Position numbers and translations under genes: made by a program
The notes under the pieces: generated by a model
The model's database searches: none
Seen by the model: the letters and a program-made list of their open reading frames with translations, nothing else
Told to the model about the DNA's origin: nothing
DNA from: Methylobacterium gregans
GTDB taxonomy: Bacteria; Pseudomonadota; Alphaproteobacteria; Rhizobiales; Beijerinckiaceae
Length of the DNA: 64,000 nt
Assembly (NCBI RefSeq): GCF_022179245.1
Contig: NZ_BPQM01000018.1
Span: 1 to 64,000 of the forward strand
Direction of reading: 5' to 3'
Part shown: positions 32,287 through 42,021 of the stretch, piece after piece
How positions within the stretch are numbered: the stretch's first letter is position 1
Layout: each line of letters begins with the position of its first letter

Positions 32287-32721
32287 ATGATGGCTCAGAA
32301 ACCTTCTCAAGCCGGCCCCTCGCAGCGCCAGCAGCGCGTGGCCGAACTCGTGCGCCATGCGCTGGCCGAGGTGCTCCAGCGCGGGGACGTGCAGGACCCC
32401 ACCCTGTCCTCGCACGTCATCACCGTGCCGGAGGTCCGGATGTCGCCGGATCTCAAGCTCGCGACCGCCTACATCATGCCGCTCGGCGGCCAGGACGAGG
32501 CGCCGGTGCTGGCGGCGCTCGATCGCAACCGGAAGGTCCTGCGCCAGGAGGTCGCCCGGCGGGTGAACCTGAAATACGCGCCGGAACTGCGCTTTCGCCG
32601 CGACGAGACTTTCGATGAGGCGGCCCGCATCGACCGCCTGCTGCGGGACGAGCGCGTGCAGCGCGATCTCGCACGCCCGGACGACAGCGACGCCGAACCG
32701 GATGCCGATTCCGGGCATTGA
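32287..32721 (+). CDS. rbfA: Ribosome-binding factor A
   Basis: A 144-residue 30S maturation and cold-adaptation factor with a KH-like fold. Family segments are [14 protein letters not shown] near the start, [15 protein letters not shown] in the middle, and [20 protein letters not shown] at the C-terminal end. The start at 32287 (two ATGs in a row) is preferred over an upstream frame extension that runs into the infB terminator. Confidence 0.95.
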   Translation: MMAQKPSQAGPSQRQQRVAELVRHALAEVLQRGDVQDPTLSSHVITVPEVRMSPDLKLATAYIMPLGGQDEAPVLAALDRNRKVLRQEVARRVNLKYAPELRFRRDETFDEAARIDRLLRDERVQRDLARPDDSDAEPDADSGH

Positions 32722-32834
32722 CCCGGTCTGCCGCAGACTTCCGCCCGCCGACATCCGGGCGTGGAACGAACCCGACGCACCCGGAAGCGGGCCCCGATGC
32801 CAGCCCGCCGCCGCTCGAGAGGACAGACACGGCT

Positions 32835-33899
32835 TTGATCAACGAGTTTCCGCCCCCGGAGCGCCCGGCCGCCGCCGAGATGCCCCTGCCCCGCGAGCGC
32901 CGCTTCCAAGGTGAGCATCATGGCGAGCGCCAAGGTGAGCGCGGTGGTGAGCGCCGACCGCAGCGCGGCCCCCGTCCCGATCGCCCCAAGCGCCGCGACG
33001 TGTCCGGCTGGGTCATCCTCGACAAGGGCGTCGGCATGACCTCGACCCACGCGGTCGCGGTGGTGAAGCGCCTGTTCAACGCCAAGAAGGCGGGCCATGC
33101 CGGCACGCTCGACCCGCTGGCCTCGGGCATTCTGCCGATCGCGCTCGGCGAGGCGACCAAGACCGTCCCCTTCGTGATGGACGGCCGCAAGGCCTACCGC
33201 TTCACCGTCGCCTGGGGCGTGGAGACCGATACCGACGACGGCGAGGGCCGGCCAGTTGCGACCAGCGAGGCGCGCCCGAGCCGAGAGGCCGTCGAGGCCG
33301 CGCTTCCGACCTTCCTCGGCTCGATCGAGCAGGTGCCGCCACGTTTCTCCGCCATCAAGATCCAGGGCGAGCGCGCCTACGATCTCGCCCGCGAGGGCGA
33401 GGTGGTAGAACTGGCGCCCCGCCGCGTGCAGATCGACCACTTGGCGATCGTCGAGCATACCGGCGACCAGACGGTGATCGAGGCGGAGTGCGGTAAGGGT
33501 ACCTACGTGCGCGCCATCGCCCGCGACCTCGGCCGCATGCTCGGCTGCTACGGCCACATCGCGGCGCTGCGGCGCACCCGCGTCGGCCCCTTCACGGAAG
33601 CGGTCGCCTGCACGGTGCAGGGGCTCGACAACGAGAATCCGGACGCGAACCTCGCCCATCTCCAGCCGGTCGAGACGGCGCTCGACGGTGTCCCCTCCAC
33701 GGCGGTCTCGCGCGACATGGCTCTGCGCCTGATGCGCGGCCAGCCAGTGATTCTGCGCGGGCGCGACGCGCCGGCCTCCGGCAAGGCCTTCGCCACCTGC
33801 GGCGGCATCCTGGTCGCTGTCGGGGACGTGGAGCGCGGCGAGCTGGTGCCGCACCGGGTCTTCCATCTCGGCGGCACTGCGGCGAACCGCCCGGCCTGA
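32835..33899 (+). CDS. truB: tRNA pseudouridine-55 synthase
   Basis: About 354 residues, making pseudouridine 55 in the T-loop of tRNAs. The catalytic Asp is in [29 protein letters not shown] and [12 protein letters not shown] also match the family. The canonical domain begins at [11 protein letters not shown], about 55 residues in. Before it lies an extension containing four GE(H/R)x units encoded by a 12-base tandem repeat (32910-32957). The start is uncertain: TTG at 32835 (INEFPPP) is chosen, with ATG at 32880 as alternative. It is not followed by rpsO-pnp here, unlike in many genomes. Confidence 0.93.
   Translation: MINEFPPPERPAAAEMPLPRERRFQGEHHGERQGERGGERRPQRGPRPDRPKRRDVSGWVILDKGVGMTSTHAVAVVKRLFNAKKAGHAGTLDPLASGILPIALGEATKTVPFVMDGRKAYRFTVAWGVETDTDDGEGRPVATSEARPSREAVEAALPTFLGSIEQVPPRFSAIKIQGERAYDLAREGEVVELAPRRVQIDHLAIVEHTGDQTVIEAECGKGTYVRAIARDLGRMLGCYGHIAALRRTRVGPFTEAVACTVQGLDNENPDANLAHLQPVETALDGVPSTAVSRDMALRLMRGQPVILRGRDAPASGKAFATCGGILVAVGDVERGELVPHRVFHLGGTAANRPA
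32910..32957 (+). repeat. 12-bp tandem repeat, four units, inside truB
   Basis: Four degenerate units of the form ggtgagc-nnnnn encode [16 protein letters not shown]. The repeat lies in the basic N-terminal extension of TruB, ahead of the conserved domain. Confidence 0.75.
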
Positions 33900-33975
33900 G
33901 CCCGGAAGAAAACCGGAACGAAGGCCGTTTCGACCTGTTGGCCCGCGGGCGCGTCGCCGCCCGCGGGGAATACGG

Positions 33976-35367
33976 ATGCCTGAGCACAGCTGCGACGTCG
34001 CGATTATCGGGGCCGGCACCGCCGGTATCGCGGCCTATCGGGCGGCGACGGAAGCCGGCGCACACGCGGTGCTGATCGAGCGCGGACCGGGCGGCACCAC
34101 CTGTGCCCGCGTCGGCTGCATGCCTTCCAAATTGCTGATCGCCGCGGCGGACGCGGCGCACGCCGCCCGGCACGCCGATCTGTTCGGGGTTCGGGTCGAT
34201 TCGGTGCGTGTCGATGGTGCGGCGGTGATGCGTCGCGTCCGCGAGGAGCGCGACCGTTTCGTCGGCGCGGTCTTCGAGTCCCTCGGCCACATCCCGGCAG
34301 CGCGCCGCATCGGCGGCGAGGCTCGCTTCCTCGATGCCCGTACCCTCGCGGTCGGCGAGCACAGGGTCGCGTTCCGCTCGGCCGTGATCGCCACAGGTTC
34401 GAGCCCGGCGGTGCCGAAGCCGCTCCGCGGGCTCGGCGACCGGTTGCTCACCACGGACACGATCTTCGAGATCGACGACCTGCCCGATACCCTGGCGGTT
34501 CTGGGCGGCGGCGCGGTCGGGATCGAGCTGGCCCAGGCCATGGGGCGCCTCGGCGTGGCCGTCACCCTGATTGATTCCGGCAAGGCGATCGCTGGCCTGA
34601 CCCATCCGGATCTCGTCCACGCCGCCGCCGAGATCTTCGCCGAGGACATGACGCTCCTGCGCGAGACCGAGATCGAAGGGGCGGAATCCGTCGACGGCGG
34701 CGTGCGCCTCACCTGGCGGACGGCGGATGGGACGACCGGCGCCGGCCGCTTCGCCAAGGTTCTGGCCGCCGCCGGACGACCGCCGAACCTGTCGGGGCTC
34801 GACCTCGGCGCCGCCGGCCTCGACTTGGACGAGGACGGCCTGCCGCGGTTCGACCCGCGCAGCTTCGTCTGTGAGGGAGCACCGCTCGTCATCGCGGGGG
34901 ACGCCAACGCCGCGCGTCCGATTCTGCACGAGGCGAGCCGCCAGGGCACGATCGCCGGCCGCAACGCGGCCGCCCTCGCGCGCGGCGGGAGCCTGACGGC
35001 GCCCGAACCATGGACGCCGCTCGCCATGGTCTTCACCCATCCCCAGACCGCGCGGGTCGGCGCCGCGTACGACCGCAAGGCCACGGACCGTCTGATCGGA
35101 GACAGCGACTTCTGCGATCAGGGCCGCGCTCGGATCGACGGGATGAACCAGGGCGGCGTCCGCCTGTGGGCCGACCACGCGGGCCGGCTGCTCGGTGGCG
35201 AGATGATCGGCCCGGCCGCGGAGCATCTCGCGCACATCCTCGCCGACGCGATCACGGTCGGAGCGCGCGTGCAGGATCTCCTCGACCGCCCGGTCTACCA
35301 TCCCACGGTTGAGGAGGGCTTCCGGAGTGCCGTCTCGGCGCTCGGGGACGCGATGGCGGATCTCTGA
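33976..35367 (+). CDS. Dihydrolipoyl-dehydrogenase-like flavoprotein disulfide reductase
   Basis: A 463-residue class I pyridine nucleotide-disulfide oxidoreductase. It has the FAD motif GAGTAG (12-17), redox Cys43 and Cys48 in TTCARVGCMPSK, NAD(P) motif GGGAVGIE, the second FAD segment VIAGDANA and the C-terminal dimer-domain His-Glu pair in YHPTVEEG. It is clearly different from the pdh-linked LpdA at 57061. It has the CARVGC active site rather than CLNWGC, lacks a 2-oxoacid dehydrogenase neighbour, and sits just upstream of the phytochrome gene. Its partner substrate is unknown; a mercuric-reductase-type or general disulfide reductase role is possible. Confidence 0.85.
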   Translation: MPEHSCDVAIIGAGTAGIAAYRAATEAGAHAVLIERGPGGTTCARVGCMPSKLLIAAADAAHAARHADLFGVRVDSVRVDGAAVMRRVREERDRFVGAVFESLGHIPAARRIGGEARFLDARTLAVGEHRVAFRSAVIATGSSPAVPKPLRGLGDRLLTTDTIFEIDDLPDTLAVLGGGAVGIELAQAMGRLGVAVTLIDSGKAIAGLTHPDLVHAAAEIFAEDMTLLRETEIEGAESVDGGVRLTWRTADGTTGAGRFAKVLAAAGRPPNLSGLDLGAAGLDLDEDGLPRFDPRSFVCEGAPLVIAGDANAARPILHEASRQGTIAGRNAAALARGGSLTAPEPWTPLAMVFTHPQTARVGAAYDRKATDRLIGDSDFCDQGRARIDGMNQGGVRLWADHAGRLLGGEMIGPAAEHLAHILADAITVGARVQDLLDRPVYHPTVEEGFRSAVSALGDAMADL

Positions 35368-35475
35368 GCGTTGCACAATCGGAAGTGGGTCCGCGCACGC
35401 GGGAGGCAACCGGAGCATTGCGCTCAATCTGTCCACCCGGCATACCGGGCATCCGATGAGTCAGTCCCGCTTCTG

Positions 35476-38064
35476 ATGCCGCAGCTCGCAGCGCCCGGCA
35501 GTCACGTCGACCTCGACGCCCTCGCACCCGACGAACTCGACCGGCTCGACACGGGTATCGTCGGGCTCGATGAAGCGGGCAGGATTGTCGTGTTCAACGA
35601 GGGGGCCAGCGCGCTCTGGGGTCTGTCGCGGGAGGCCGTGCTCGGGCGCAACTACTTCCGCGAGGTGGTGCCGAGCACCAACGTGCCAAGCTTCCTCGGT
35701 CGCTTCCTGGCCGGACGGCGCCGCGGTGTCCTCGACGAGAGCTTCGAGTTTGTGTTCGGGCGCGTGCCGAGCCCCCTGCGCACGCGGGTGCACATGCGCG
35801 GCGGGCAGGCGCACGACTGGCTGACGATCGAGCCGCTGGAGAGCCTCGGCGCCGGCCCGTCGCGTGAGGCCGTGATGGCGGCGATCGGCAACCGGGTCCG
35901 GGCCGAGCCCGTCGATCCCTCGATCTGCGAGCGCGAGCCGATCCACATCCCGGGCTCGATCCAGCCGAACGCCGTGATGCTGGTGGCGGATGTCGAGACG
36001 CTGACGATCCTCGCCCACAGCACCAACGCCTTCGAGATCCTGCCTGATCCCGGTCACGGCCTCGACGGGCGCCCTCTGGCGGCGGTCCTGCCGCTGCCCT
36101 TCATCGATCTCGTGCGCGCCCGGCTTGCCGGCGGCACCCTGACTGACGGCCGCTCGGTGCGGCGGACGCTGCGCCTCGACGGGCTGGAGGCCGCCTATTA
36201 TGCGGTGGCACACGCCCATGCGGGCCGCCTCATCGTCGAGCTGGAGCGCGCTCCGGACAGTCCGGACGATTTCGGCGATGCCCGCCAGACCGACACAGAG
36301 CTCGCTGTCGGGCGCTTGCGCGCCGCCGAGACCCTCGCGGGTGCCGCCGCCATCGCGGCCCTCGAGGTCCGGGCGCTTACCGGCTTCGAGTCCGTGCTCG
36401 TGTACCGCTTCGACCTGGACTGGAACGGCGAGGCGGTGGCGGAGGACAAGATCCCGGACTGGTCGCGCAGCCTGTTCGGCCTGCGCTTTCCCGCCTCGGA
36501 CATCCCGGCCCAGGCTCGCGCGCTCTACACCAAGGCCAAGAGCCGCTTCGTGATCGACCGCGACTGCGTGCCGGTCCCGCTGCTCGCGGCGCCCGCCGCC
36601 GGCAACGCACCCGTGGACCTTACCTTCGCCCAGAACCGCACCCTCTCGCCGATCCACCTGGAATATCAGCGCAATCTCGGGGTGAACGGCTCGATGTCGA
36701 TCTCGATCATGGTCGAGGACCGGCTCTGGGGCCTGATGATCGGCCACCACCGGCAGCCACACTACGTGCCGCCCGAGACCCGCGCCGCTGCGACCGTGCT
36801 GACCGACGCCTTTGCGATGCGGGTGCAGGAGATCGAGGCGCGCACGCTCTGGGCCGAGCGGCAGGCCCATCTGGCGACCGAGGCGCGGTTGGTGCGCGAG
36901 CTGACGCGCTCCGACGACTTCGTCGCTGCGCTGACCGGCGCCGAGACCACGATCCTCGATCTCTTCGGCGCGACTGGCGCCGGCATCGTCGCGGGCGAGC
37001 GGGTCACGCCGATCGGCAAGGCACCGCCGCCCGATGACCTGCTGCGCCTCGCGGCGTGGCTGAGGGAGCGGATTGGACCGGGAGGGACCAGCTTCTCCAC
37101 CATGAGCCTCAGCGCGGATTTTCCGCCCTTCGCGCCCCACCGCGAGATTGCGAGCGGCCTGCTTGCCGCCTTCGTCGACGGGCAGCGCGAGAACCTGATC
37201 CTCTGGTTCCGGCCCGAGGTTCCCAGCACGGTGACCTGGGGCGGCGACCCGCGTAAGCCGGTGCTGGCCGGCGACGGACCGGTGGCGGTGCTGCCGCGCC
37301 GCTCCTTCGAGCGCTGGGTGGAGGAACGCACCGGCTTCGCGGCGCCCTTCGCCGAGTGGCAGGTCTCCCTGGCCGTCTCCCTCGCCCGAGCCGTCGAGGG
37401 CGTGGTGCTGCGCCAGCGCCGCAAGATCGACGAGCTGACCGGGCTGCTCGCCGAGAAGGAGCGCCTGCTCGCCCAGAAGGATCTGCTGACCCGCGAGATC
37501 GACCATCGTGTCAAGAACTCGCTGCAGATCGTCTCATCCTTCCTGCAGATGCAGCGCCGCCAGATCGCGGACGCGGACGCGCGGCAGGCTTTCGCCGACA
37601 CCTCCGCCCGGGTGATGAGCGTCGCGCGGGTGCACGACAGCCTCTATCAGGCCGAGACTATCGAGGAGGTCGATCTCGGCCAGACCATCGAGAGCCTGTG
37701 CCGCGATCTCGCGGCGCTCGCCGGCGAGGGCCATGCGGTCGATCTCACTGCCGAAGCGGGGCTGATGGTGCCCTACCGCAAGGCGGTGGCGCTCTCGCTC
37801 ATCGCGACCGAGCTCGTCACCAACGCTTTCAAGTACGGTATGCGCGAGGCCGGAGCCGGCCGCGTCGCGGTCCACGTCTCGGCCGCGGGCGCCGGGGTGC
37901 GGCTCCGGGTCTGCGACGACGGCGTCGGCCTGCCGGACGGCTGGGACGCGAATCCGCGCGGGACCGGGCTTGGCATGAAGCTGATCCGGGCCATGCTCGA
38001 CCAGATCAACGCCCGGCTCGAAGTCGCCAACGCGCCCGGCGCCTGCTTCACCGTCACTGCATGA
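35476..38064 (+). CDS. Bacteriophytochrome histidine kinase with degenerate PYP-like PAS domain
   Basis: An 862-residue red/far-red sensor. Domains in order: a PAS domain resembling photoactive yellow protein (about 24-120); then a phytochrome module with biliverdin Cys151 in CEREPIHIPGSIQP, GAF (FPASDIPAQAR; HLEYQRNLGVNGSMSIS) and PHY with the tongue motif PRRSFERW. The C-terminal kinase is of the HisKA_2/HWE-like kind (His in EIDHRVKNSLQIV) with an ATPase domain (TELVTNAFKYG, DDGVGLP, GTGLGMK). The PYP-like domain lacks every chromophore-binding residue: Phe for Tyr42, Ala for Glu46, Leu for Arg52, and Ser67 for Cys69. ATG 35476 is chosen over a TTG 35 codons upstream. The heme oxygenase that makes its chromophore follows by 10 bases. 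Confidence 0.92.
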   Translation: MPQLAAPGSHVDLDALAPDELDRLDTGIVGLDEAGRIVVFNEGASALWGLSREAVLGRNYFREVVPSTNVPSFLGRFLAGRRRGVLDESFEFVFGRVPSPLRTRVHMRGGQAHDWLTIEPLESLGAGPSREAVMAAIGNRVRAEPVDPSICEREPIHIPGSIQPNAVMLVADVETLTILAHSTNAFEILPDPGHGLDGRPLAAVLPLPFIDLVRARLAGGTLTDGRSVRRTLRLDGLEAAYYAVAHAHAGRLIVELERAPDSPDDFGDARQTDTELAVGRLRAAETLAGAAAIAALEVRALTGFESVLVYRFDLDWNGEAVAEDKIPDWSRSLFGLRFPASDIPAQARALYTKAKSRFVIDRDCVPVPLLAAPAAGNAPVDLTFAQNRTLSPIHLEYQRNLGVNGSMSISIMVEDRLWGLMIGHHRQPHYVPPETRAAATVLTDAFAMRVQEIEARTLWAERQAHLATEARLVRELTRSDDFVAALTGAETTILDLFGATGAGIVAGERVTPIGKAPPPDDLLRLAAWLRERIGPGGTSFSTMSLSADFPPFAPHREIASGLLAAFVDGQRENLILWFRPEVPSTVTWGGDPRKPVLAGDGPVAVLPRRSFERWVEERTGFAAPFAEWQVSLAVSLARAVEGVVLRQRRKIDELTGLLAEKERLLAQKDLLTREIDHRVKNSLQIVSSFLQMQRRQIADADARQAFADTSARVMSVARVHDSLYQAETIEEVDLGQTIESLCRDLAALAGEGHAVDLTAEAGLMVPYRKAVALSLIATELVTNAFKYGMREAGAGRVAVHVSAAGAGVRLRVCDDGVGLPDGWDANPRGTGLGMKLIRAMLDQINARLEVANAPGACFTVTA

Positions 38065-38074
38065 TCGGGACGCA

Positions 38075-38650
38075 ATGATCGGGGACCTGCACCGGCGCCT
38101 GCGCGCGGCGACCGCCACGGCCCACGAGGGCCTGGAGCGCGATCTCGGCTGGGAGCGGCGGGTTGCGACCCGGGCGGGCTATCGCGACCTCCTGGCCCGG
38201 TTCCGGGGCTTCCACGCGGCCTACGAGCCCGCGATCGGCGCAGGTCTCGCCGACGAGGCTTTCTTCGGGCCGCGGCGCCGTCTCGCCCGGCTCGATGCCG
38301 ATCTCGCCCATCTGGGCCTCGACCCGGCCGGGATCGCAGCCTTGCCCGCACCCTCAGCGCCTCGGTTCGACGGGTCGGCGGCGCTCGGCGCGCTCTACGT
38401 CCTGGAGGGCTCGACGCTCGGCGGCCAAGTGATCGGCCGTCGCATCGCGGCTTTGCACGGGTTCGAGGCGCGCGGGCTGGCCTATTACCGCGCGCACGGG
38501 CCGGCGACCGGCGCGATGTGGTCCGCCTTCCGGGCCCGGCTGGAAACGGCGGCGGACGAGACCGCGCTGACGGAGGCGGCGGTCGCGACCTTCGAGGCGA
38601 TGCGGGTGTGGCTGTGCGGGGACGGGTCGATCGCGTCCCGCGCGGCGTGA
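38075..38650 (+). CDS. bphO: Heme oxygenase (BphO type)
   Basis: A 191-residue biliverdin-forming heme oxygenase. The proximal heme ligand is His17 in TATAHEGLER, and the distal-helix glycines are in LEGSTLGGQVIG. Length and both motifs fit the BphO family, which cleaves heme to biliverdin IX-alpha for bacteriophytochromes. It starts 10 bases after the phytochrome stop, so the two form an operon that supplies its own chromophore. The reductant partner is not encoded next to it. Confidence 0.93.
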   Translation: MIGDLHRRLRAATATAHEGLERDLGWERRVATRAGYRDLLARFRGFHAAYEPAIGAGLADEAFFGPRRRLARLDADLAHLGLDPAGIAALPAPSAPRFDGSAALGALYVLEGSTLGGQVIGRRIAALHGFEARGLAYYRAHGPATGAMWSAFRARLETAADETALTEAAVATFEAMRVWLCGDGSIASRAA

Positions 38651-38692
38651 GCGGGCCTACACGGTTGGATGGTTCGATCGTGGCCGAGCACG

Positions 38693-38804
38693 GTCATTCC
38701 GGGGCGCCGGAGGCGAGCCGGGAATCCATGAACACCGCAGCGACGTGTTCCGATACTTCGGTGTGCATGGATCCCGGGCTCCGTGGACGCGGCCCCGGGA
38801 TGAC
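38693..38804. repeat. Nested inverted-repeat element (large cruciform)
   Basis: Outer arms gtcattccggggc and gccccgggatgac enclose inner arms ccgggaatccatgaacacc and ggtgtgcatggatcccgg. The roughly 110-base element folds into a long two-part hairpin. It lies between the convergent bphO and gmk genes. It looks like the mobile palindromic intergenic elements common in alphaproteobacteria and is non-coding. Confidence 0.65.
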
Positions 38805-38836
38805 GGCAGACAGGGCTGCCGCTGAGCGAGCCCCGC

Positions 38837-39505
38837 TCAGCCCCCCTGCCCCTCCGCCAGAATCCCTTCGACGAAACCCTCCAGCCCCGTACGTCGGGTC
38901 CGGCGCAGGCGCTCCGCCGTGAGGATGCTCTGCAACGCCGTGAAGGCGTTCTGCAGATCGTCGTTGACGATAACGTAGTCGTACTCGCTCCAGCGCTGGA
39001 TCTCGTGGCGGGCGTTCTGGAGCCGCTTCTCGATCGTGGCCTGCGAATCCTCCGCCCGCCGCTCCAGACGCTGGCGCAGCTCGGCCATGCTGGGCGGCAG
39101 GATGAACACCGTCACCACGTCGTCGGTGAGCTTCGAGCGGACCTGCCGGGTGCCCTGGTAGTCGATGTCGAAGATCATGTCCCGGCCCGCGGCCAGAACC
39201 CGCTCCACGGGGCGGCGCGGCGTGCCGTAGAAGTTGCCGTGCACCTCCGCCCATTCGAGCAGGTCGTCGCGGGCGCGGAGATCCTCGAAGGCCTCGCGCT
39301 CGATGAAGTGGTAGTGCTTGCCATCGATCTCGGAGGGGCGGCGCGCCCGCGTCGTCACCGAGATCGACAGATCGAGCCCCCAGCCGCCGTCCTGCGCGAT
39401 CGCGCGCGTCAGCGTCGTCTTGCCCGCCCCCGAGGGCGAGGACAGGATCAGGATGAGGCCGCGCCGCGCGACCGCGTCGGGCCTGTGCCGCACCGGCTCC
39501 GTCAT
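38837..39505 (-). CDS. gmk: Guanylate kinase
   Basis: A 222-residue nucleotide kinase phosphorylating GMP to GDP with ATP. The P-loop [11 protein letters not shown] lies near residue 25, followed by the GMP-binding [18 protein letters not shown] and YGTPRRPVE, and [10 protein letters not shown]. The N terminus is about 12 residues longer than in E. coli, which is usual in this group. It is 38 bases downstream of the yicC-like gene on the same strand; the pair commonly occurs together. The C-terminal tail after EGFVEGIL is short and variable. Confidence 0.96.
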   Translation of the reverse strand: MTEPVRHRPDAVARRGLILILSSPSGAGKTTLTRAIAQDGGWGLDLSISVTTRARRPSEIDGKHYHFIEREAFEDLRARDDLLEWAEVHGNFYGTPRRPVERVLAAGRDMIFDIDYQGTRQVRSKLTDDVVTVFILPPSMAELRQRLERRAEDSQATIEKRLQNARHEIQRWSEYDYVIVNDDLQNAFTALQSILTAERLRRTRRTGLEGFVEGILAEGQGG

Positions 39506-39542
39506 CCGCGCCCCCTGATCGTCCGTTCCGTCACGCGCCCAC

Positions 39543-40418
39543 TCACTCGACGTTCTGAACCTGCTCGCGGAATTGCTCCACCACGGCCTTCAAGTCGAGT
39601 CCGATCCGCGAGAGCGACGCGTCGTTGGCCTTGGCGCAGAGCGTGTTGGCCTCGCGGCCGAGCTCCTGGGCCAGGAAGTCGAGCCGCCGCCCGATGGCCC
39701 CGCCCCTGGCGAGAAGCTCCTGCACCGCTCCGACATGGGTGCGCAGCCGATCGAGTTCCTCGCGCACGTCCGCCTTGGCGGCGAGCAGCACCGCCTCCTG
39801 GTGCAGGCGGTCCGGATCCAGGGTGCCGCCCTCCGTCAGGCTTGCGATTGCCGCCGCGAGACGCGCGCGCACCGCCTCGGGCCTACGGGCGGGGCACACC
39901 TCGGCGGCCTCCGTGAGTTCGGCGATGCGCGCGATCTGGGCGCCGACGATCTCGGCGAGTTGGCGCCCCTCCGCGCGGCGCGCCTCGACGAGGTCGGCCA
40001 CCAGCCGCACCACGCCCTCGGCGAGGTCGCGGGCGAGCGAGTCCGTCTCGGGCGCGGCCTCCTCCTCGGTCTCGATCACGCCGCGGATGCCGAGCAGGCC
40101 GTCCATGGTCGCTGGCGCGACGCCCTCGGGCACGGGCACGCGGGCAACGGCCGCGGCGAGGCTCGCCAGCAGCGCCTCGTTGACCCGGACCCGCACGGCC
40201 GTCTCCGGCTTCGTCAGCGCCAGGCTGAGCTGGCACTGGCCGCGCGACAGGGTCTTCTGGAGGGCGGTGCGGGCGACCTCGCCGGCCGCCTCGTAGCCGT
40301 TCGGCACGCGCAGGCGGACGTCGAGCCCGCGGCCGTTGACGCTGCGGACCTCCCAGGCCCATTGCACCGGCCCGCTGGTGCCGGCGGCCCGGGCGAACCC
40401 GGTCATGCTCGCGATCAT
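39543..40418 (-). CDS. YicC-family endoribonuclease-like protein
   Basis: A 291-residue member of the YicC/YloC family. The N-terminal signature MTGFARA and [15 protein letters not shown] is intact, and the C-terminal DUF1732 segment [20 protein letters not shown] is exact. Family members have been linked to RNA turnover, mainly on E. coli YicC. The start is taken at MIASMTGF; the MTGF start four codons on is equally possible. It lies upstream of gmk in a mltG-yicC-gmk run on the minus strand. Confidence 0.93.
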   Translation of the reverse strand: MIASMTGFARAAGTSGPVQWAWEVRSVNGRGLDVRLRVPNGYEAAGEVARTALQKTLSRGQCQLSLALTKPETAVRVRVNEALLASLAAAVARVPVPEGVAPATMDGLLGIRGVIETEEEAAPETDSLARDLAEGVVRLVADLVEARRAEGRQLAEIVGAQIARIAELTEAAEVCPARRPEAVRARLAAAIASLTEGGTLDPDRLHQEAVLLAAKADVREELDRLRTHVGAVQELLARGGAIGRRLDFLAQELGREANTLCAKANDASLSRIGLDLKAVVEQFREQVQNVE

Positions 40419-40487
40419 GGTGCGGTCGATTCCGGCGCTACGTTCCTCCGGCCCACAAAGGGGGCGGTGCGCGCCGGATTGCAAGCC

Positions 40488-41855
40488 TCAGGGCTGCTTC
40501 AGCACCGGCACGGTCTTGGGGGAGCCGAGATCGTAGGTCTTGTTCCGCAGCGGATCGAGGCGGGTGCCCTCGGAGGCGTCGAAGGCCTTCGGGCGCGTCC
40601 CGCCCTGGCCCTCGATGAAGGCCGCGTTGGTGCCGGGCGGCGCGTAGGCCGAGGCGCGGCCGGGCGTGTTGGGGTCGGCGGCGGGCTCGACCTTGTCGAC
40701 GCCGCCGGCATCCGGCGTCGGGCTCTGGCGGGAGCGCTCGACCGCGCGCCAGCGGGCGACGTTGCGCTGGTGCCCTTCCAGGCTGTCGGCGAAGGCGTGG
40801 CCGCCGGTGCCGTCGGCCACGAAGTAGAGGTCCTTGGTGCGGGAGGGATTGGCCACCGCCTCGAGCGCGGCGCGGCCGGGATTCGCGATCGGCCCCGGCG
40901 GCAGACCCTCGATCACGTAGGTGTTGTAGGGGGTCGGACGATCGATCTCGGAGCGCAAGATGCCGCGGCCGAGCGTGCCGCGCCCGCCCACCAGCCCGTA
41001 CACGATGGTCGGGTCCGATTGCAGCTTCATGCGCCGGTTGAGCCGGTTGACGAAGACGCCGGCGACCCGCGGGCGTTCGTCGGCCCGTCCGGTCTCCTTC
41101 TCGACGATGGAGGCGAGGGTCACCATCTCGGCCGGCGTCTTCACCGGCACCTCGGCGCTGCGGCGCAGCCAGATCTGGTTCAGCACCTCGCGCTGCTTCT
41201 GCTTCATCAGGTTGACGATCATCTGGCGCGTTGCGCCGCGCTCGAACTTGTAGGTGTCGGGCAGGAGCGAGCCCTCGGCCGGGATCTCTCCGACCTCCCC
41301 GGTCAGCACATCGTTCTCGTTGAGGCGGGTGACGATCTGCTCGCTCGTCAGGCCTTCCGGGAAGGTGATGGCGTGCTGGACCTGCCGGCCGGTCGTCACG
41401 GTGTCGATGGCATCGCTGATGCTGGCATGGGCCTTGAAGTTATACTCGCCCGCCTTCAGCGGCGGCTTGCCGCCGAAGCGGGCGGCGAACTCGAACAGGC
41501 CCGTATGGCCGATTACGCCCTCGCGGCGCAGGATCTCGGCGATCTCGCCCGTGCCGCTGCGGGTCGGGATCACCACCACCTTGTCGGCTGCGAGCGGGCC
41601 GGGCTCGTGAATCTGGCGCTGGAACAGGGTCAGGCCGATCATTGCCCCGATGGCGACGACGACCGCAAAGGTCAGCAGCCCGCTGATCGTGGCGATGAGG
41701 CCGCCGCGCTCGCGCACCGGCCGCTCGGGCGGCGGCGGCGCGGCGGTCGGCTTGATGGCCTCGTGCGGCGAGCGCGGAGAGAGCCGGTTGGGCAGCGCGG
41801 CCTCGTCGCGGGTGATCGGCGTCGACTCGAATGTCTTGCGTCTGCGGAAGAACAT
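40488..41855 (-). CDS. mltG: Endolytic murein transglycosylase MltG
   Basis: A 455-residue inner-membrane lytic transglycosylase that releases nascent glycan strands. A cytoplasmic Pro-rich N terminus (1-53) precedes one membrane helix (about 55-80). A LysM-like region follows (GEYNFKA), then the catalytic YceG domain with the key Glu in ASIVEKETGRADERPRVAGV. Other conserved segments are LQSDPTIVYG and PYNTYVIEGLPPGPI. An extra C-terminal tail of about 100 residues is Pro/Gly-rich and not conserved. The start MFFRRRKTF (41855) is preferred over a frame extension. Confidence 0.95.
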   Translation of the reverse strand: MFFRRRKTFESTPITRDEAALPNRLSPRSPHEAIKPTAAPPPPERPVRERGGLIATISGLLTFAVVVAIGAMIGLTLFQRQIHEPGPLAADKVVVIPTRSGTGEIAEILRREGVIGHTGLFEFAARFGGKPPLKAGEYNFKAHASISDAIDTVTTGRQVQHAITFPEGLTSEQIVTRLNENDVLTGEVGEIPAEGSLLPDTYKFERGATRQMIVNLMKQKQREVLNQIWLRRSAEVPVKTPAEMVTLASIVEKETGRADERPRVAGVFVNRLNRRMKLQSDPTIVYGLVGGRGTLGRGILRSEIDRPTPYNTYVIEGLPPGPIANPGRAALEAVANPSRTKDLYFVADGTGGHAFADSLEGHQRNVARWRAVERSRQSPTPDAGGVDKVEPAADPNTPGRASAYAPPGTNAAFIEGQGGTRPKAFDASEGTRLDPLRNKTYDLGSPKTVPVLKQP

Positions 41856-42021
41856 GAGGATCCTGCTCGGGCTCGCCCGTCGCGCAGATGCGCGCACAGA
41901 GCGTCGTCCCGCGTCGGGTGAAGACCGCGGCGAGACGAGCCTAGCGGGTTTTGTGGCGAAATTGCCATTCGGCGCGGCAGAATGCCCGTGCGTACCGCGC
42001 CGTGACCTCGTCTGCGATCCG

